Origin: Rhodoferax sp.
GTDB lineage: Bacteria; Pseudomonadota; Gammaproteobacteria; Burkholderiales; Burkholderiaceae_C
NCBI GenBank assembly: GCA_017880985.1
Contig: JADGRK010000013.1
Coordinates: forward strand, 1-16,706
DNA length: 16,706 bases
Direction of reading: 5' to 3'
Shown: positions 14,173 to 16,706 of the stretch, one piece after another
Layout of the letters: the number at the start of each line of letters is the position of its first letter
How positions within the stretch are numbered: the first letter of the stretch is position 1
Notes under the pieces: generated by a model
Told to the model about the DNA's origin: nothing
The model's input: the letters and a program-made list of their open reading frames with translations, nothing else
The model's database searches: none
Made by a program: the position numbers and the translations under genes

Positions 14173-15081
14173 TCAGAGCCTGCCCAGTAGCAAATACTCC
14201 ATTAGTGCTTTTTGCACGTGTAACCGGTTCTCCGCTTCCTCCCACACCACTGATTGTGGGCCATCAATCACGTCGGCTTGCACTTCTTCACCCCGGTGCG
14301 CGGGCAGACAATGCATGAAGAGGGCATCTGGCTTGGCAGCGCGCATCATTTTCAGATCCACGCACCACGCGGTAAACGCCTTTTTGCGGGCCTCGTTTTC
14401 AGCTTCAAAGCCCATGCTGGTCCAGACGTCCGTGGTCACCAGATCAGCACCCGCGCAAGCCTGCATCGGGTCGCTGAACACCTGGTAGCTGTCAGCCGAG
14501 CGCAGTCCGGCGATGGACTGATCCACTTCATAGCCACCAGGCGTGCTGACATGCACCTTGAAACCCAGAATTTCGCTCGCCTGGAGCCAGGTGTTGGCCA
14601 TGTTGTTGCCATCACCGACCCAGGCCACCGTCTTGCCGGCAATGGAGCCACGCTGCTCAATATAGGTAAAAATGTCCGCCAGAATCTGGCAGGGATGGAA
14701 TTCATTGGTCAGGCCATTGATCACCGGGACACGGGAATGTTCGGCAAAGAGCTCGATTTTGGTTTGCTCGAAGGTGCGAATCATCACCAGATCCACCATG
14801 CGACTGATCACTTTGGCACTGTCTTCAATCGGCTCCGCGCGGCCCAGTTGGCTGTCGCCGGTGGTCAAGTGCACGACGCTGCCGCCCATCTGGTACATGC
14901 CGGCTTCGAAGCTCACCCGCGTGCGGGTCGAAGCCTTCTCAAAAATCATGGCCAGGGTGCGATCCGCCAGTGGCTGGTGTTTCTCGTAAGCCTTGAATTT
15001 CTTTTTGATCAGCATGGTCCGATCAAAAAGGTAGGTGTAGTCGCTCGCGCTCAAGTCGCTGAATTGCAGGTAATGTTTCAT
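14173..15081 (-). CDS. argF: Ornithine carbamoyltransferase
   Basis: Catalyses carbamoyl phosphate plus ornithine to citrulline and phosphate in arginine synthesis, in the cytoplasm as a trimer. The 302-residue protein has all key motifs: carbamoyl-phosphate loop STRTR at 51-55, HPCQ at 129-132, the ornithine loop DVWTSMG at 218-224, and HCLP at 257-260. Length is normal. The ATG at 15081 has no strong ribosome binding site. It follows argD by 30 bp on the same strand, so the two are very probably one transcript. It could be a catabolic ArgF-type enzyme in principle, but linkage to argD points to synthesis. Confidence 0.96.
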   Translation of the reverse strand: MKHYLQFSDLSASDYTYLFDRTMLIKKKFKAYEKHQPLADRTLAMIFEKASTRTRVSFEAGMYQMGGSVVHLTTGDSQLGRAEPIEDSAKVISRMVDLVMIRTFEQTKIELFAEHSRVPVINGLTNEFHPCQILADIFTYIEQRGSIAGKTVAWVGDGNNMANTWLQASEILGFKVHVSTPGGYEVDQSIAGLRSADSYQVFSDPMQACAGADLVTTDVWTSMGFEAENEARKKAFTAWCVDLKMMRAAKPDALFMHCLPAHRGEEVQADVIDGPQSVVWEEAENRLHVQKALMEYLLLGRL

Positions 15082-15111
15082 GGCGGGTACGGGTCAATGG
15101 CAGGGTACGAA

Positions 15112-16329
15112 TCAGGCGGCGCCTAGCAGGAGCTGCTTGATCAGCGGACAAAGGATGCTGACCACTTCGTCGGCTTCGGCCGCACTCATAATCAATGGTG
15201 GCACCAGGCGGATCACGTTGTCGGCGGTGACGCTGATCAGCAGCCCGTTGTCGGCACACTGCCCCACCAGCGCTGTGCAGGGTTTGGACAGCTCGATCCC
15301 CAGCATCAAACCCATGCCGCGAATCTCCTTGACGGCGTGCGTGTTCAGTTCGGATCTGAGTGCCTCGGCCAGCGCATCGGCCAGGTGCTTTCCCACGCGG
15401 GCTGCGTTGTCCAGCAGGCCGTCTTCTTCCATGATTCGAATGGTCTCCACCCCGGCCCGCATCGCCAGCGGGTTGCCACCAAATGTGCTGCCGTGGTTGC
15501 CGGGCTGGAAAATTTGGGCCGCCCTGGGCCCCGCCACCACCGCACCAATCGGTACACCCGAGCCCAGGCCCTTGGCCAGCGGCATGACATCGGCCTTGAT
15601 GCCCGCCCATTGATGGGCAAACCATTTTCCGGTGCGTCCCATGCCGCATTGCACTTCGTCGATCATCAGCAACCAGTCACGTTCGTCACACAGTTGGCGC
15701 ACTGCCTTGAGGTAATCCATGTGCATTGGATTGATCCCGCCTTCACCCTGGATGGCCTCAAGAAAAACGGCCACCACGTTCGGGTTGCCTTGGGTTGCCG
15801 CTTTCAAACTCTCGATGCTGTTGAGCGGTACCCGAATGAAGCCTTCGACCAGCGGCCCGAAACCGGCTTGTATCTTGGGGTTGCCAGTGGCGCTGAGTGT
15901 CGCGATCGAGCGGCCATGAAAGGCCTTTTCATAAACCACGATCTCAGGTCGGTCGATGCCCTTGTCATGTCCGAACTTGCGCGCCAGTTTCAAGGCGGCC
16001 TCATTCGCTTCGAGTCCGGTGGAGCAGAAGAAAACATTCGTCATGCCTGACAATTCAACCAGTTTCCTGGCCAGCAGCTCCTGGTTTGGGATGTGATAGT
16101 AATTGCAGCAGTGGATCATTTTTGCAATCTGGTCCTGAAGCGCGGGCACCAGCCGGGGATGGTTATGCCCCAATGTGTTGACGGCAATGCCCCCGAGTGC
16201 ATCCAGATACGACTTGCCGTTAACGTCCCACACGCGGCAACCCTGGCCATGCGACAGGGCGATCGGCAACCGACCGTAGGTGTTCATTACATGCGGCGAA
16301 GAGGCTTCAATGAAAGTGGCGGTGTTCAT
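15112..16329 (-). CDS. argD: Acetylornithine aminotransferase
   Basis: A PLP-dependent class III aminotransferase that converts N-acetylglutamate semialdehyde to N-acetylornithine; the enzyme often also serves in lysine synthesis. The 405-residue protein shows STGLEANEAALKLAR (about 103-117, phosphate and cofactor binding), FHGR at 137-140, IDEVQCGMGRTG with D224 that contacts the PLP ring nitrogen, the Schiff-base lysine K253 in LAKGLGSG, and STFGGNPLA. Length is normal. The N-terminal MNTATFIEASSPHVMNTYGRLPIAL agrees with related proteins, supporting the ATG at 16327-16329. No ribosome binding site of the AGGAG type precedes it: the bases just upstream are AACTGATTAAGACT, most of which belong to an inverted repeat that ends 5 bp from the start codon. 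It is followed by argF. Confidence 0.96.
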   Translation of the reverse strand: MNTATFIEASSPHVMNTYGRLPIALSHGQGCRVWDVNGKSYLDALGGIAVNTLGHNHPRLVPALQDQIAKMIHCCNYYHIPNQELLARKLVELSGMTNVFFCSTGLEANEAALKLARKFGHDKGIDRPEIVVYEKAFHGRSIATLSATGNPKIQAGFGPLVEGFIRVPLNSIESLKAATQGNPNVVAVFLEAIQGEGGINPMHMDYLKAVRQLCDERDWLLMIDEVQCGMGRTGKWFAHQWAGIKADVMPLAKGLGSGVPIGAVVAGPRAAQIFQPGNHGSTFGGNPLAMRAGVETIRIMEEDGLLDNAARVGKHLADALAEALRSELNTHAVKEIRGMGLMLGIELSKPCTALVGQCADNGLLISVTADNVIRLVPPLIMSAAEADEVVSILCPLIKQLLLGAA

Positions 16330-16334
16330 AGTCT

Positions 16335-16385
16335 TAATCAGTTGAGGACAGAGCTAGCTCGCTTCGCGTAGCTGCGGTCTGTCCC
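16335..16385 (-). repeat. Left arm of REP-like inverted repeat pair
   Basis: A 51-bp sequence beginning TAATCAGTTGAGGACAGAGC, whose inverted copy lies at 16530-16580 (46 of 51 positions identical). Positions 12-50 of the arm (16346-16384) are themselves an imperfect palindrome: GGACAGA pairs with TCTGTCC, then GC with GC, AGCT with AGCT, and CGC with GCG around a TTC loop, with small bulges. The flanking TAATCAGTTG is outside the hairpin, like the conserved head of REP elements. It ends 5 bp from the argD start codon and would form a hairpin directly over the initiation region. Confidence 0.8.
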
Positions 16386-16403
16386 GCAAGCTTGTTAATT
16401 TAA

Positions 16404-16429
16404 AACGGCCCGTTCAATGGCGGGCCGTT
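16404..16429 (-). terminator. Intrinsic terminator hairpin, rpsT side, second
   Basis: AACGGCCCG (16404-16412) and CGGGCCGTT (16421-16429) form a perfect 9-bp GC-rich stem with an 8-base loop. Read on the minus strand it is followed by TTTAAATT, a short and interrupted U-rich tract, so it would act on transcripts coming from rpsT. On the plus strand no T-tract follows. It may be a back-up to the stronger hairpin at 16451-16478. Confidence 0.55.
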
Positions 16430-16450
16430 GAGGCGTAATTCTAGGCCAAC

Positions 16451-16478
16451 AAAAAAGCCGTCTTGCGACGGCTTTTTT
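16451..16478. terminator. Strong bidirectional intrinsic terminator after rpsT
   Basis: AAAAAAGCCGTC pairs perfectly with GACGGCTTTTTT across the four-base loop TTGC, a 12-bp stem with A/T runs at both ends. This is a textbook terminator and works from both directions. It lies 127 bp after the rpsT stop, inside the pair of inverted repeats, and should separate rpsT transcription from argD-argF. Confidence 0.88.
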
Positions 16479-16529
16479 GCTTTTTCTGACAGCGCACCCG
16501 TTACAAACGGCGAACTCCTAAAAACTTGT

Positions 16530-16580
16530 GGCACAGACCGAAGCTACGCCAAGCGAGCCAGCTCTGTCCCCAACTGATTA
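16530..16580 (+). repeat. Right arm of REP-like inverted repeat pair
   Basis: The inverse copy of the 51-bp arm at 16335-16385, differing at five positions. One difference (A to G in AGCT) keeps the inner stem through a G-U pair and one lies in the loop, while two others weaken the stem, so this arm is the less perfect hairpin. It ends in CAACTGATTA, 24 bp from the rpsT stop codon, and so would form a hairpin in the 3' untranslated region of rpsT mRNA. Confidence 0.8.
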
Positions 16581-16604
16581 GAGATCCGTGCGATGTGCCT
16601 GAAT

Positions 16605-16706
16605 TCAGGCGGCTTGAGCTTCGACTACTTTTGCGGTCAGAGCTTTCACCTTGGTTGACAGGCGGCTCTTGTCGCGCGCAGCCTTGTTTTTGTGGAAGAT
16701 GCCTTT
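16605..16706 (-). CDS. rpsT: 30S ribosomal protein S20, C-terminal part (cut by window edge)
   Basis: The last 33 residues and the stop codon are inside: KGIFHKNKAARDKSRLSTKV and onward to VEAQAA. The sequence KGxxHKNKAARxKSRL is the conserved C-terminal helix of S20, which binds 16S rRNA and is needed early in 30S assembly. The N-terminal ~55 residues lie beyond the right edge. It is transcribed towards argD; the REP-like repeats and two terminators stand between. Confidence 0.93.
   Translation of the reverse strand, partial: KGIFHKNKAARDKSRLSTKVKALTAKVVEAQAA

Larger units (their letters stand above)
16335..16580. mobile_element. Putative REP-pair (BIME-like) or MITE-like element between rpsT and argD
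   Basis: Two inverted 51-bp palindromic arms enclose 144 bp that contain no gene, only two terminator-type hairpins (16404-16429 and 16451-16478). Both outer ends read TAATCAGTTG inward. No clear target-site duplication is seen next to the ends (GTCT on the left, GAGA on the right). There is no transposase inside, so movement would need an enzyme in trans, for example a RAYT-type REP transposase. The whole gap from argD to rpsT (16330-16604) is otherwise empty. Confidence 0.55.

Noticed and set aside
14254..15126. A 290-codon open frame on the plus strand opposite argF and the argF-argD junction
   Set aside because: It overlaps argF almost fully, its translation has no recognisable domain, and argF is complete with all motifs. 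Long antisense frames are common in GC-rich coding DNA with strong codon bias.
16331..16584. Target-site duplication around the repeat pair
   Set aside because: The bases next to the two ends (GTCT and GAGA) do not match as a direct repeat, so a recent transposition with duplication is not supported.

Overview
The window looks like chromosomal DNA from a betaproteobacterium of the order Burkholderiales, most probably a Comamonadaceae relative such as Rhodoferax or Polaromonas. This is inferred from the gene set and protein style: PriB between S6 and S18, a small Trp-rich protein of the Burkholderiales type, a divergent ppsR/ppsA pair, and rpsT followed by argD and argF. No tRNA, rRNA, CRISPR array, prophage or transposase gene is visible. 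Nearly all of the window is coding and the genes are ordinary housekeeping types.

Layout, left to right. A 5'-truncated GAF/HD-GYP signalling protein (+) converges on an AEC-family permease (-). Divergent from the permease is a tandem run of xerD, a gamma-carbonic-anhydrase-like protein and hslO (Hsp33), all (+). A Bax inhibitor-1-type membrane protein (-) converges on hslO. A GlcG/HbpS-like protein (+) converges almost without a gap on ppsR (-). Divergent from ppsR is ppsA, PEP synthase (+), followed by a fused sodium:solute symporter. Next is the ribosomal operon rpsF-priB-rpsR-rplI, with a visible -10 box and a terminator-like hairpin in its leader. A perfect 34-nt palindrome then separates rplI from a convergent periplasmic cytochrome c. 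A small Trp-rich membrane protein is divergent from the cytochrome. The right end is entirely on the minus strand: rpsT (only its C-terminus is inside), then argD and argF.

How genes work together. PpsR switches PEP synthase on and off by phosphorylation, and the adjacent symporter may import an organic acid that feeds pyruvate into gluconeogenesis; the substrate link is inference. argD and argF perform two steps of arginine synthesis. The S6/PriB/S18/L9 operon is a standard translation and replication-restart unit, but dnaB, often found after rplI, is absent.

The least ordinary features are these. Between rpsT and argD lies a pair of 51-bp inverted, REP-like palindromic repeats (46/51 identical) enclosing two terminator-type hairpins, with one repeat ending 5 bp before the argD start codon. 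The rpsF leader carries a hairpin followed by seven T's downstream of its apparent promoter, which suggests attenuation. The symporter is a one-piece fusion of the small and large subunits of a normally two-gene transporter. The priB start site is atypical.
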